Origin: Hydractinia symbiolongicarpus
Lineage: Eukaryota; Cnidaria; Hydrozoa; Anthoathecata; Hydractiniidae
Direction: 5' to 3'
Assembly: GCF_029227915.1 (NCBI RefSeq)
Contig: NC_079876.1
Location: 28,989,828-29,053,827 of the forward strand
DNA: 64,000 bases
Positions 25,601 through 36,839 of this stretch are shown one piece after another (the first letter of the stretch is position 1; each line of letters begins with the position of its first letter). The notes beneath the pieces were generated by a model. It did not search any database. It was not told the origin of the DNA and saw only the letters and a program-made list of their open reading frames with translations. The position numbers and the translations under genes are program-made.

Positions 25601-27316
25601 TTTAGAGAGAAGGCTGTTAATGATATCAAAAATATTACCTCTGTCATCACCTTCCAATTTGTCATTACCATAATGCTCAGATTCATCTGTAATTACTTCG
25701 AAACTGTCACTGGAATCTTGGACTTAAGCTGGAGTGTTATTACTTGCTGGAGACTCTTCTGCAGGTTCAAATAAAATGGAACTGGTACTGAGTAGCCAGG
25801 AATTCCTTCTAGTTTCATGAAGTTGTCGCTTGTGCCATCAGCTGTCATTAAAAAAACGATCTTCTGCCAATAACTCTTTGTTAAAGAAACATTCGAATTC
25901 TCTGCATTCAATTTGATTGGAACCACTACAGTGCCGAATGCATACCATAAAATCAAATTAATCAAAGCTGACACTCCTTAAAACATAACCTATGCATTGG
26001 AATAAGCATAATTTCATGCTCAAAACTGAAATATTTTGAAGCATACTGGGGCTTAAGTGAAAATTTAACGTATGCTTATAAACAAATGAGTCTATACTGG
26101 TGACAAGTGGTGCACTTTTCTAAAGGGATAATACCGTAAATTTAATGATTCGAGTATAAAAACAAAGTAATCTCAAATTGATGTTGACTGAAGGCAGGGT
26201 TTAGTCGACACCTGGAAATAAGTTTTTTCTAAAAAGTGCAGGACAATTTTATCAGAACGTTCTGAAGTATGAGACTATAATATCCTGACTTTCATCTCTA
26301 TGTCTCTAGCGTCATTTCATAGCATATAGTACTTAATTTTTTAGGCAATTTTTTTGGTTATTTTTTCATTTCACTTTAGGCACTTGCTTGGTGTCCATGG
26401 CAAAATCACGTTCTTGCCAGTGGAGGAGGCTCCGCAGATAAAACTATCTGTTTTTGGAATATCAATTCGGGGCATTGTTTGAATACTATAGATACAGGAT
26501 CACAGGTGTGTAAAACAGAATTTTCTAGACTGTTGCTGTTCTATTGATTTCGCTTTTTCTCTTGCTTTTCCAAAAAACTTAATTGTTATAGTCCTGAACA
26601 GGTCCTATTTTGTGCATGTGTTTTTAGATGTTTTTAAAGTATTCAATGTTTTGTCATGTCTTATCACTGGCATGTAGAAAACCTTGTTATGTCCTTTGCA
26701 AGTCCTTTCCTCATTCCCGTTTGTTTACCTTGCTTCTGTTTTCTATATTATAATACCCGTATACGTCTGTCTGTCTTTCTGTGTCTGTCTGTCTGTCTGC
26801 CACGCAAAATGGTAGCTTAGCTGCGCAATAGCGAGAAGCACGCAATGCGGTATAAAAAGGACGGGCGAACCGGTGGATTCTCCACGGGCTAACGACTAGT
26901 GTCTCTATATTATTAATACTTATTTGTCGCACGAACCGATTTCGTGTTAAGAATGCACGAAATATTTTTGGCTGAAATAGAAAATGCGATATATTCTAGT
27001 AACATAATTCAATATGGTTTAGGTGTCGTCGTTGCTATGGAGTGATGCGCACAAAGAACTTATTAGCGGTCACGGTTACCCTGACAACCAGTTGTCGATA
27101 TGGCAGTACCCGTCGATGACGAAAAAAGCTGATTTACTTGGACACACGAGTCGCGTGCTACAAATGACAATGTCACCGGACAAAAGTCGCGTCATGTCGT
27201 CGGCGGGTGACGAAACTCTCAGGCTGTGGCATTGTTTTGAGTTAACAAAAGAGAAAAAAATAAGGAAGAAGAGAAACGATGTCGGAGGTCTGTTATCGTT
27301 GACGAGTATCAGGTGA
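19651..27316 (+). CDS. CDC20: CDC20/Fizzy, WD40 activator of the anaphase-promoting complex
   Basis: Brings substrates to the APC/C ubiquitin ligase and is the target of the spindle checkpoint (family knowledge). I place seven exons: 19651-20164, 21203-21319, 23903-24102, 24409-24503, 24585-24825, 26380-26505 and 27023-27316. All phases join and give 528 residues. The N-terminal 170 residues are basic with several TP sites (possible CDK sites). The C-box appears as [20 protein letters not shown] leads into the seven-bladed WD40 propeller ([41 protein letters not shown]). The protein ends in Ile-Arg, the IR tail that docks on the APC/C. The usual KEN box after the C-box reads NEN here. The start ATG ([13 protein letters not shown]) is the best candidate, as the frame upstream is low-complexity. 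Confidence 0.95.
21448..23132. mobile_element. Harbinger-like non-autonomous element in a CDC20 intron
   Basis: The left end GGCGACTCCAACTTCGTTAG matches the reverse complement of the right end (GGCGACTCCAATTTAATTAG) for about 35 bp with mismatches. TTA flanks both ends (21445-21447 and 23133-23135), the 3-bp target duplication typical of PIF/Harbinger. The 1.69-kb body has short repeats around AAAGTTATACAG and no transposase ORF. It lies within intron 21320-23902; the rest of that intron shows nothing else. Confidence 0.72.
25430..25974 (-). pseudogene. Decayed coding relic in a CDC20 intron, family unknown
   Basis: On the minus strand an open stretch of about 93 codons (25974-25693) includes [22 protein letters not shown]. 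After a frame change, a coherent acidic stretch follows ([14 protein letters not shown], then a stop, then [20 protein letters not shown]). The composition looks like protein rather than intron, but it is broken by a frameshift and a stop. Antisense to CDC20. It could be a transposon fragment or a copied host exon. I do not recognise it. Confidence 0.35.
26742..26899 (+). mobile_element. Short non-autonomous Helitron, 158 bp
   Basis: It begins TCTATATTATAATACCCG and ends with a hairpin (CCGGTGGATTCTCCACGGG) followed by CTAACGACTAG and a T. TC at the 5' end and a hairpin about 10 bp before CTRR at the 3' end are the Helitron hallmarks. It contains a GTCTGTCT run. The left flanking base is T, not the expected A, so the insertion site has changed or the left end is slightly off. 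It lies in the CDC20 intron 26506-27022. Confidence 0.72.
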
Positions 27317-27905
27317 TAACAGAACACAAAATAGTTTAGTTTTTTAAAAAAGTGAGTCTATTTTTTGCTATACAACTCAGAAAGAGTACATTTCTTGATG
27401 GGATTTTGAAAAATTTTCGCTGCGCTATTGCAAGAATTTATCTTATTAATAGGGAAAAATAGTCTTGATTTAGTTTCCACAAAAATAAACAACATGGGGT
27501 TGCAATGTTTAATATACAGGAGTTCTTATTCTTTTTCAGTCCTCCCCTCCCCCTTGGTGCGGGGTAAATAACTTTTCAAAATATTCGTTATTTAAATTTA
27601 ACTCTGCTATAAATGGCAAAATCTGATTTAATGTGCTGTTCTAATGGCAAAATTCGAAGCATCAGTTAATCCTCCTTTACGCTTTCTTTAAAAAATAGAG
27701 GTTTTATTTTCCATGTGAAAATACATATATTTATACAAACACATTCTTACAGGTACAGAAAGGCAGTTTTATGATAAATCTTTTAATTTTTTTAAACCAT
27801 TTTCTTATCTTTTGTGTATTGTGATGTCATATCTTGCAAATATTTTACATACTAGGAATCTATATTTTTTACATTTATCGCTTCAGTAAATTTTAAGTTG
27901 GGCGT

Positions 27906-28325
27906 CTACAATTCCGGACATATTTTTTGCAAAATGCCATTTTTTGGCTATTTTTGAAATTGCCAAACGGCCACACTTGGCCAGAAGCTCCAAATCTTTG
28001 CTTTGGCTGGTACGTAGGCCCAGTAACCAACATCGAAAATATGTACTATCTGCGATGTCCATAGTATGGGGTAATCCGCCTCACGACCCGAAAAGGTCCG
28101 GAAAATTGTGGAACACAAGCGTGCTGACGTTAGCAAACATTTGTACCCTTAATGTCACATAGTACCAAAGATCCGAAGTCAAGTCCGCTGTGAACATCGA
28201 CAAGTAAACTTTTGACGGGGTTCAGGGTGCGTGTTACTTACATAGAAACAGCTCTCTCAATTGCTTGTGGTTACAAGTTTTGAAACCTCGCCCACCTTTG
28301 CAGTAAATTATATCCGGAATTGTAG
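27906..28325. mobile_element. MITE, 420 bp, with CTACAATTCCGGA ends
   Basis: The left end CTACAATTCCGGACATA and the right end TATATCCGGAATTGTAG are inverted repeats of 17 bp with one or two mismatches. The body is less AT-rich than its surroundings and has open frames on both strands, but none resembles a transposase. I see no clear target duplication. Superfamily not assigned. Confidence 0.6.
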
Positions 28326-29274
28326 GCCACGGTTTTTATTAATAGTCGTGGTTGCACGTGCAATGTCATAGCTTCGTAAAAAATCGTTTCAAACATTTGC
28401 TGATTTTCTAAACAAGTTTTTCTTGTTTAATGAGATTTTCCAAAAACAGTTTTCACATGCTGTGACCATGACATTTTTAAAAGTATCTGGTGTAAACATA
28501 CCTTTATCAGGTACAAAGCGTGCGATAATTTATGCAACGACAATTGGGCAAACCTTTTCTGCAGGCATGAATTTAGGGAATTAAAATTATTTTAGTTTTT
28601 TTTTTTTTTTACTTTCCACTTTTTCAACATTTTCAATCTGCCAATGTGTTTTCTACCATTTTTCTTCTCAGTCTCGGCAAGTAATCAACCTTGTTCTCAG
28701 ACCTTTTTGTAGAAGAATATAAGGAGATTGGAACTAGGTTGCTTTTATAAGGTTTTACGGACTGTATTTGCGATTTTGTTGTTATTTAAATTTGTTTATA
28801 TCTCACCTTGTGTATAACTGTATATTTTGATTCTCTCAAATAGAGAACATCAAAAAAGCATTTTTTTTCTTGTTAACAATCCCAACCTTGGAAATTGTCC
28901 GGTACCGTGTGTAAAAATTCAGTTTATTTGTTTTTTTGTTTTTTTTGTCTGGTGCACCAACATAATTTGCTATGTCAGCGGATTTTAAAACTCGTCACGA
29001 AGTTCCATAAAAGGTTAATCTGGCAAGAGCAAGGCAAGTTATATTGGCTTGTTCAAAACACAAGTTTGCAATTTCTAACTAATAAACGTTAAAGTCCAGG
29101 GAGCCCACTTTGTCAGGAATATCATCAAGAATTTTGAAAATATATGTCAAGAAAATTTGATCTTCTTATAAAATGTCACGATTTTAAATCCTTCACAAGT
29201 CCCTGTAATGCATATGCTTTTCAATGTCATTTTTTTATTTTTAACTTGTATTTGATTCATCATTTGTTTCATGT

Positions 29275-29372
29275 ACATTGTATATTTTCTTCCGTACATT
29301 GCATATTTCCTTCTCGTACATTGCATATTTTCTTCTCCCCTTTTATCTAGACTGCATATTTTCTTCTCCCTT
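29275..29372. repeat. About 21-bp tandem repeat
   Basis: TACATTGCATATTTTCTTCTC is repeated about four times with point changes, then once more after a short interruption (ACTGCATATTTTCTTCTCCC). Confidence 0.8.
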
Positions 29373-29422
29373 TAACAGTTCTTTAGAGAGATTCCATTGT
29401 AATGAAAGGACAGGTCACTTCC

Positions 29423-29615
29423 GGCGTGAAATTTTTATAGCCTAATTGAACTCACTTCGATCTCTTGTGAAACGTTCACAAGTGGATACACGTTTAGACC
29501 GAAGTGAAACCCACGCCAGCGTGAAATTTTTTTATAACTGAATTTAACTCAGTTCGGTCTTTTGTCAAACCGGTATAGGATACACGTTGAAGGCCAAGTG
29601 AAGCTTAAGGTGGTG
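29423..29615. repeat. Diverged tandem duplication, about 96-bp unit
   Basis: The segment starting GCGTGAAATTTTTATA (29423) recurs at 29519. Both copies run through an AACTCACTTCGRTCT-like word, a GTGAAACG or GTCAAACC word, and GGATACACGTT. The flanks (29405-29422 and 29635-29665) contain related ACTTC/GTGAA words in opposite orientation, so this may be the body of an old inverted-repeat element. Confidence 0.5.
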
Positions 29616-30056
29616 TGAGTGCACTTCAGTTAAACAGACCAAAGTAAAACTTCACGCCGACAATAAAATAGCAGAGTATGTGCAACTGCTATTTTTTTAA
29701 CTTCTGGTATTATATATAGTAGAAAACATACACTCCTTCTGGGTAGGAGAAGTGTAATTCATATCGGCTAATAATTATGGCATATTTTTTATACCTGCAA
29801 CGTAAAAAGTTATCACTTCGGCTAACAATCTATCGCCGGCTTGGATTTCACTTCGTTTAACAGAGGCTCTAGTTAAGAAACATCCAGGCTAAACTCTAAT
29901 AGTATATTTCTTATGCAAAAACCTCGTGTTACAGAGTGGGCTTCTAATCTGGTTTTCATTCACAAAATTCAGGAAATTCCACTAAAATTTAAGTCCTTAT
30001 TCGCAAAGTTTTTTTGTCGCGCGCGGTATTAGGCAGAAAAGACAAAGTTTATTTAT

Positions 30057-31090
30057 TTATTTTCGACAGAAACTAGAAGACAGACATGCTCTGTACTGTT
30101 CAATACAATGTTTCGTCGCCAACAGACCGTCGGATAAATTTCGACCTGTTATTTCCAAGTGTTGTACTATGTCGCAGCAAAGTCCGCCATCTTTTACTCC
30201 AACTTTGTTGATGCAATCGTTCAGAGTTTCCACGCACTAAGAAAAATTACAAAAGCCTTTCAAATTTTGCCGTCAAAAATGACAGTGTTGTGCCGAGGAT
30301 ATTTATTGGGATGGACAGCGAGAGCAGTCCGTTTTAATTTTATGCTGAGAAGGTTCTTTAATCCTGCTTACTTTTAAAAAGAAAAAGATTTCCCTGCTAA
30401 CAACCAGGGTTTAAAAAAGCCCTAAAAGTGATGATTGGGCATATAGTTATGATAGACAAACCATAACAACTAATTTCAAAACCAAACCAAGTAAGGTAAC
30501 CTCGTCCCTAGAACTTTTTAGGTTTTTAACATTAGGACGAAAGTTACAGGTTACATAAAAAGTCCTGGAGACAAAGTTGTTTGAAAAGGTCTTGGGGTTG
30601 ATGTCTCAGAAAACCAAAGCAAAAGATCGACGATTTTAAAAATTTGGATGACGTCAGCAATATTTAATCATATGTAAAAAAAAACTTTTTTCAGGACTTT
30701 CTTAACCCGTTGTCACTGTTGTGTGTAGAGGGTGAAACCAACGAAAAGTTAAAGGAAGAAAATTCATCCTTATTTTCTATGTCCCTAAGGCTTTTAGGAT
30801 GAAAGCGGACATAAAATGCATGCTTGAACATTACATTGAATATCAAAAAACGCTGTCAAAGTAAAACTCAAAAATTCCCCATATCCTTAGCTAAATATGT
30901 GCTGTATCGTTTTCAGAGGGCTATCTCAAACAGTGCTATTATAAAGGAAAAACGTAGCCAGAAAAAGCCCCTGAAGCTGAAGCATAACGAAAAAAAAGTG
31001 TTTCCTAGCTAGTTAAGCAAAACTTACAGTGTCGCCAGCAACTGTTGAGATGTACGCGAACACCATAAGCAGATATAAAGCCTTCTTCAT
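30057..31090 (-). CDS. Small secreted Cys-rich protein A (two exons), function unknown
   Basis: Exon 1 is 31090-31028 (21 codons): MKK, a hydrophobic core, and a probable signal cleavage after an Ala-Gly pair, so the exon is essentially the signal peptide. Its donor is GTAAGT. Exon 2 is 30236-30057 (59 residues plus TAA), after a T-rich CTTAG acceptor, phase 0. The mature part has seven Cys at exon-2 positions 1, 8, 20, 21, 44, 51 and 57: two CX6C pairs, an adjacent Cys-Cys and one extra near the end. It is the apparent paralogue of the gene at 31472-32841, with the same intron position and phase, signal-exon size and CX6C pairs. I do not recognise the family. An extracellular role is inferred. 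No evidence here says whether it is toxic, antimicrobial or structural. Confidence 0.72.
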
Positions 31091-31471
31091 CACGTTTTTT
31101 TCTCTGCAAGCACCAACACGAAGCTGATCATTACGTGTTTATGTATACTAATTCAAATTTTGCAATAACACAAAAATTTATTAACTTATTTCATTTTCTG
31201 CCAAGTAGGTGGTAACACTTTCTTTGCTTCAAAAAACTAAAATCTAAACTGGATGTGATAAACACATTTGAAATAGGTTTTTTAGTTATTAGTGTCTGGA
31301 TACATAAATAAATCACTCGTTTTGTTTTTATTTATTTTTATTATGAGGTTGATTTCTTAATTTTGAAGACGGAACTGGAAGACACTGGGATCGAGGTTTC
31401 ATTCTTGTTACGAGAACAAGGTTGGCGCGAAAAAAAAACATAAACTTTTTCAAATTTATTTGTTTATTTGT

Positions 31472-32841
31472 TTATTTATCGCCATCGCCACCTTCACACA
31501 ACCTGTACTGCTTTAGACACAAATAGTGCTTCATTGTTACTGAGTCTTCTCTTTTGTCATCATCCAAGTTGAGTGTATCGACCGAGTTTATGTCCGAGCC
31601 AGCTTTTTCAAGACACGTCTTTAGCTCATCCACACACTAAAAATAGAAAAAATTGAACAGAGGATGGTCAAAATATGTTGGCACAAGACAGCTAACTTCG
31701 AAGTTTGCTGCCACAGGTAAATTACATTGGCTGTTTCTATACTAAATGCACGGTTTTTAAACTTTTAAATGAACTTTTTTAAGTTCAAACTCTCAAAATG
31801 TGCTAATTGTTGCTGACATCAGTATGGGCATTTTTAACAAATTTCGGGGCCTTCTTGGGCCCGAAGTGAATTATTTTGGTGTGCGGGCGTGCTACAGGTG
31901 ACTACAACTTTACAACGCTGTCTGCTTGGCCTGCGTGTGTGCAATAGTAGCAACTTTGCAGCCTGCCGGCTGCAGCGCATTGACTGTTCGACACCTTTGT
32001 CCATATTCGAAAACTGAGGAAAAACTGCCTTGGTTAAAGAAGCAAGCGATGTAGCAGAGGGTGGGTGGGAAAGTGACACACTCCCCTTCTTACGTAAAAC
32101 ATGCTGGTTTCATGCGGGAAAAGATCTCGTTTTTAGGATATACAAATGATTTATAGAAAGATATGTAAAAGCTGTGAAGTGTTCGGTAAAATATAGAATA
32201 TTCCTCAAATTTGTAGCAACACTTAATAAAAAGTTTCGTTCCTAGTACCTTTTATGCCTGTAATGGATCTAATTGATTCTTTAGGTTTTAAAACTAATTG
32301 AACGTGGAAGTGGACATAGCTGCTTCCAGGTTTCATCGAAGTGCCAAAACCTGGAAGGATATGGTATCGTCCATGTCGTTACAATGAAGAACGCTGTGCA
32401 TGGATGGGCAAAGAATTCATTGAAGGAAGCTATGAGCCGTGAAAGAACGTCTATAATAATGTATGACTTATGTTTAGGTTTTGGTCTCAAAACTCGCGTG
32501 CATACGCAGGAAAATTTTAAAACACAAATCTCCAAGAAAATTTACTGGAACATTTTGAATGTCCAGATATTAGAATATTAAAGGCCAACATCTCCATAAA
32601 AATGAATGTGCAAATATCAAAGACCAATGCGTCTATCAACATTTATTCAAACAAATGACTAGTTGGTATGAGTATAAATACGGCTATTTCGAATGTTCAA
32701 TGTTTATCTCATTCTCGTTACAACATAACTTCAGCGGCTAAAGATAGAATAATTTTAGGAGAAACATACCTTCATATCGAACGTGATGACCGTGGACAAG
32801 AAAACCACAAAAAGAAACACACCCTTTATCTTAACATCCAT
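31472..32841 (-). CDS. Small secreted Cys-containing protein B (two exons), paralogue of A
   Basis: Exon 1 is 32841-32770 (24 codons): a short Lys-containing N-terminus, then a strong hydrophobic run, ending at a GTATGT donor. Exon 2 is 31636-31472 (54 residues plus TAA), after a TTTTTAG acceptor, phase 0. Four Cys at exon-2 positions 1, 8, 40 and 47 form two CX6C pairs. The second pair is CLKQYRLC against CIEQYRAC in gene A. B lacks the adjacent Cys pair and last Cys of A and has an acidic middle (LDDDKRED). Same strand, head-to-tail with A, with under 400 bp between A's start codon and B's stop. Family not recognised. B could have lost a disulfide that A kept, or A gained one. Confidence 0.7.
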
Positions 32842-33945
32842 TTCACAGTCTGCGTGGTATCAGATATCTGTTCTGAAGAAGAAGCAGGAGATATAAATGT
32901 AGTTTAGATCACCGTTGTGTTAGCCGTTTAAATAAAAAAAACACGATATTTCGCATCTACGCACGAAAATTGAAAATTAGCAACCACTTCCTTATTCCCT
33001 TTTTAGTATGTAAGATTTTCAGTGATCGTTTTTGTGGATGAAATATGAATAAAAATAGACAAAACAGTGATTAGTGACATTCGAGGTCCAACCATCTCGT
33101 CCCCATTGCCCTTTCGTATCTATTGTTCGTCGTACATTTATTTGTCTATATATTCCCTGAAATGTCCTGTGTACAAGGTTGTTATATAGAGTTAAACAAC
33201 GAAATTGAATTTTCTTTCATGTTCATTGCTTTCACAACGTGTTCAAGATTATTGGAAAAGCCAGGTCAAATCCCTTATTTTAGAGACAAATCAACTTAGT
33301 GTCTAGTCTTCTTAGCTCATTTCAAAATAAAGAAATATTGTGCGATGTGAATTATGTCCAACCTCGAACCCCGGACCTGAAGTTACAGGCCCTGAGTTCA
33401 AAGTTGTAATTGAGAATGTATCACAAGCATGTCACCATGGGAATAAAAAAAAGATGGTATACTTTGATTCTAAAACCGACATGTTACTTGTTCGAATCAA
33501 AGTGATTTCATTGAATGAACGGCCGATATGAATTATGACCTTATGACGTACAAGGAAAAGTCAACTTTTGATAAATTTCATCATCTTTAATCAGGTGTGG
33601 GATATTTATAAAAAAAAAAGTGGTTTATTCATAAAAACATACACGGAAATATGTGTACATATTTCCCAGACCAGTATTTCGTACTTCCTTGTTTGCCTGC
33701 CTGGTATAAGTAAAAAAATTATTCATCACAACGAGTATATAAAACATAGTCGTTTGCTTGTGAAAACATACACGGAAATTCACCCGCCGTATATGTTTCA
33801 CTCGTGAAACTGTCAAAGTTTGATTGTCAATGTTCAGACATCGGACTTAGAATCTTTGGTTATTTAGTTAGATCATCTACAGTTAGATTGAAACCTCAAA
33901 TAGGGGGTAAAGCAGCAGTTATTTAACTTTAATAAAACAATACTA

Positions 33946-34017
33946 AAGTCAACCTTACCAAATGCCTCAGCAAAGTCTAGATACGCTGTATTAACATTGT
34001 AGCCATTTGAAAGAAGC
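33946..34017 (-). pseudogene. Non-LTR reverse transcriptase fragment
   Basis: The minus strand reads LLSNGYNVNTAYLDFAEAF followed by GKV. This is the LDFxKAFDxV core of LINE-type reverse transcriptases with two substitutions. The frame closes on both sides and only about 24 codons survive, so it is a dead fragment. It sits next to the inverted-repeat element at 34027. Confidence 0.5.
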
Positions 34018-34026
34018 TAAAGAATG

Positions 34027-34121
34027 AACCTCGTCCCAAAGGCTTGTCTACGCTTATAATATTCTGAAGGGACGACTCCGTCAGAACATCATAAGCGTAG
34101 AAAAGCCCTAGGATCGAGGTT
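34027..34121. mobile_element. Tiny inverted-repeat element with AACCTCG ends
   Basis: Arms 34027-34057 and 34091-34121 are inverted repeats of about 31 bp, each with AACCTCG at the outside and TCTACGCTTAT at the inside, separated by 33 bp. The same outer word, CAACCTCGTYCC, is seen near 36833, and TAACCTCGTCCC near 30499, so a dispersed family is likely. Confidence 0.55.
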
Positions 34122-34520
34122 GGCTAAAGATTATCAATCTGGTGTGCTAGTAGTCGGCTATGGAAGAAGTAACCTAAAACCAGGTTGGTTTGAATTAAGA
34201 AGATTGTATTTATTCACGTAATTGACGAGTCTCGAATATTTTCATATTATGGCAGGTGAGTGCAATTGGTCAATAGTTTGGAGGTGTGGAACGAACATCA
34301 CCCTTGTGTTGGGAAGCAATAATTGCACTTTTAAGAAATATCGCTAGTTTCAATGAATTTCTTGCAAGGTGTGACGTACAAGAAAAAACCCTAATTTATT
34401 TGAACAGCTTAGGTTGTACTTGAAAAGACATCTTAAATTCGTTGTTAGTATCGCGTTGGGCCTTTCGAAGAAAAGTAATTCAGTTTGGTTTAAATGGTGT
34501 AATTAGTTTTTCTATAATTA

Positions 34521-34719
34521 CAGTGAAACCTCCTTATAGCGGACATCTTTTATAGCGCAAACCTCTCTACAATGGACATCATTTCAAGGGAACGGATGAA
34601 ACGACGGTCAATCTGTCATAACAAAATCTCCATGTAGACGACACTTTATGGCGGACACCTCTCTATAGCGGACACTTTTTTAAGGCCTTGATGGTGTCTG
34701 CTATAGAGTGGTTTCTCTG
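34521..34719. mobile_element. pogo/Tigger-type MITE, 199 bp
   Basis: The ends are CAGTGAAACCTCCTTATAGC and, read from the other side, CAGAGAAACCACTCTATAGC. Both continue into GGACA or AGACA. TA flanks both sides (34519-34520 and 34720-34721), as expected for Tc1/mariner/pogo. Internal copies of TATAGCGGACAC are present. No ORF. Confidence 0.8.
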
Positions 34720-35279
34720 TAGTAAAAGTGGATTGGACAATATAATGTCGTCGTCATAAAACTCATGGTTTAGCAACCGGCAGGTTAATAATTACTGGCC
34801 ATTTACGTTCTCTCGGAAATCTTGCGTAGCACCATCGTGTGATTTCTTCACTTGAACGAGTTGATCCCATTGAAAGAAGAATACGCTAGTCTTTTGCCAT
34901 GAGAAAATATAGTGTCTCAACTCCAAAGTCTGTGATATTTTTAAGGTAATCATAGTTTGGTGAATTAGACTTTTTTCATACACAGATGCATTGACGAAAC
35001 TTCTAGATTATTAGTTTATCCACAACACGGTATTAACACCCCTAGCATACCTTCTAGAGTTCGCACTTACCAGAGAGGTAAAAAAGTTTAGTTTAGGAAA
35101 AAATAACATGGGAACAGGGGAAAGAATCGTCGTAGTTACTTGTCTGGATCATCAATTCACAACCAGAGAATTGAACGTTTGTGAAGGATATATGAAGTTT
35201 GTAATAATTTTTACTATAGTTTTAAGCAATGGAATCTCAAGGTAAAAATTTCGTGAAGCATAATATTTTTTTTACACTT

Positions 35280-35621
35280 TCAAATTGACACCATATAATG
35301 ATAAAGTTTTCTAGAAAGATTTGCTATAACATTGGCAATGGAATGCGCCACTATTTTGCTAGCAGTATCTAATAAATCACTCCCTACAATTATTGGATTG
35401 TAGCACATTACTTTACATGCATGCTGCCCAATAAACATGGGTAAAAGTCCTTTTGCACCGTTTTCAAAGGCAAGAAGTATATCAGCATAAAATTGTCTTT
35501 CCCCTGCATACACTCCAGCTTGGTTTTCATATGTTACCCAAAGTGAATAGCAAGTATCACGGTCATGACGTCTGTAATATGCCAGAGCATCATTTAAAAG
35601 CTGTTCTAACGCTTTGGACAA
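35280..35621 (-). pseudogene. Unrecognised ORF of 113 codons, probably a relic
   Basis: A minus-strand frame of 113 codons has normal protein composition (YYRRHDRDTCYSLW, FYADILLAFENGAKGLLP, YNPIIVGSDLLDT). Upstream on the same strand, to about 36060, further protein-like fragments appear in shifting frames (for example VTLRVSLEAAEPK), broken by stops. This looks like a longer decayed coding sequence whose last part is intact. I do not recognise the family. A transposon-encoded protein is possible. No splice sites that would rescue it are obvious. Confidence 0.35.
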
Positions 35622-36507
35622 AAAATTTATTTTGTAACATATATTTAATGATTCATCAAAGCTGCTGCAATGATTGTCATTAACGAATCTTTTTCTTCAG
35701 CATTAAGCATTTACCAGTTGTTTAAACTCACTTGTAGAAGAAAAGTCATTATTATCATCATAAAGGATTACATTTTTCTTTGGGCTCGGCAGCTTCTAAA
35801 GAGACTCTTAGAGTAACTGGGCATTATTCCATCAGCATCATTTTCCCAAAAAAGTCGAGATAGCTGCGTATTCTAGGATTTAAAACCAGCATAATAGGGT
35901 CTGAAGTGAAACTTTTTCCTAGCAATGGCCTTAGCAACAGTACTTTTATCTTTTTCTTTGCCCCAAATTTCTGCTCAATGAAAGTGTTTTAATCCGTTTT
36001 ATCTATATGTTTTCCAAAGCAGAAAACCATGTTTCATGTAAAAAATCACCAAATTGTAGTTAAAGTGGAGCTGTTGTTTTGCTAGCTGTGGGCAGCAGAT
36101 GTGTTTGATTTTTCCTGTTTGAAACATTGGTTACAGGACTATTTTTCCTGGTGAACGTTAGAAGCATTTCATTGCAAAACCAATAATGGTCAAACCAAAA
36201 CATGAAACATTATATTTATATATTAAGAAATGAATATAAATAAGTATAAATTGAGAAACAAAAATGTCATTAAATTCTTATATTTTCCACGAGAAATAGT
36301 AAACAAAACCAGGACCCGCAGCCTTAAGTCTGAATAAGCCTGAAGAAGTATCAATTTTGTGCCCGTGTGTCTAAACTCTGAAGTCTGAATTTGTGTAAAG
36401 TCTCAAGTCTGAATAAGTACTATAAAGTCTGAATTGGAAGACTGCATATCTGAAGTCTGAATATTTGCATGCATCGTTTGGGATTAACCATGATTTTTTC
36501 TCACCGT

Positions 36508-36810
36508 GCCGGCCGTGGCTCCGTAGATTAGTGGTTATAGCTCTCGTACTCTGTGCGGGAGACCGGAGTTCGATTCCTCTTGACGGCGATTCAGCATGGG
36601 CGAGTGAATGTTACCATAGCCTCGGGTTAACCCAACCATGTGAGGGAAATTGGGGAGATGGCACACTGTGTGGGCCGTTGAATGTTGCCAGGAGTTGTCT
36701 AGTAGAGGGCGGGCTATAATTGGGTCTGCATAGCTCCCCTATAATTGGGTCTGCATAGCTCCCCTCGATATTTGTGAGGCTAGCCATTTCAAATATGCAC
36801 ATCTATCTAC
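36508..36810 (+). mobile_element. tRNA-derived SINE, internally rearranged copy
   Basis: Same family as 18665-19008: CCGTAGATTAGTGGTTATAG head, box B-like GGAGTTCGATTCCTC at about 36567, and the same body down to AATATGCACATCTATCT. Compared with the other copy, about 75 bp in the 3' half is missing, and the 26-bp segment ending GGTCTGCATAGCTCCCC is present twice in a row (36714-36762). An open frame of 84 codons through it is not a gene. Confidence 0.85.
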
Positions 36811-36839
36811 CACCTGTTGAGCCTGCCCTCCCAACCTCG

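Larger units (their letters stand above)
27317..30056. other. Intergenic region downstream of CDC20
   Basis: No gene is supported here. It contains a small inverted-repeat element at 27906-28325, a tandem repeat at 29275-29372 and a diverged tandem duplication near 29423-29615. An open frame at about 29144-29350 overlaps the tandem repeat and is not a gene. Confidence 0.55.
32842..35279. other. Intergenic region with small elements
   Basis: No gene is supported. It contains a short reverse-transcriptase remnant at 33946-34017, a small hairpin-type element at 34027-34121 and a pogo-like MITE at 34521-34719. A repeated AAAACATACACGGAAAT word occurs at about 33634 and 33763. Confidence 0.55.

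Noticed and set aside
32300-32580. Open frame with GYGIVHVVTMKNAVHGWAK-like text
   Set aside because: Lies in the intron of secreted gene B on the other strand, has no start, splice or family support, and frames close on either side.
36530-36600. Second tRNA-like sequence as a tRNA gene
   Set aside because: The same head with a long shared body occurs at 18665-19008, so it is a dispersed SINE.
36465-36719. 84-codon open frame with Trp and Cys residues
   Set aside because: It reads through the tRNA-derived SINE; both known copies are non-coding.
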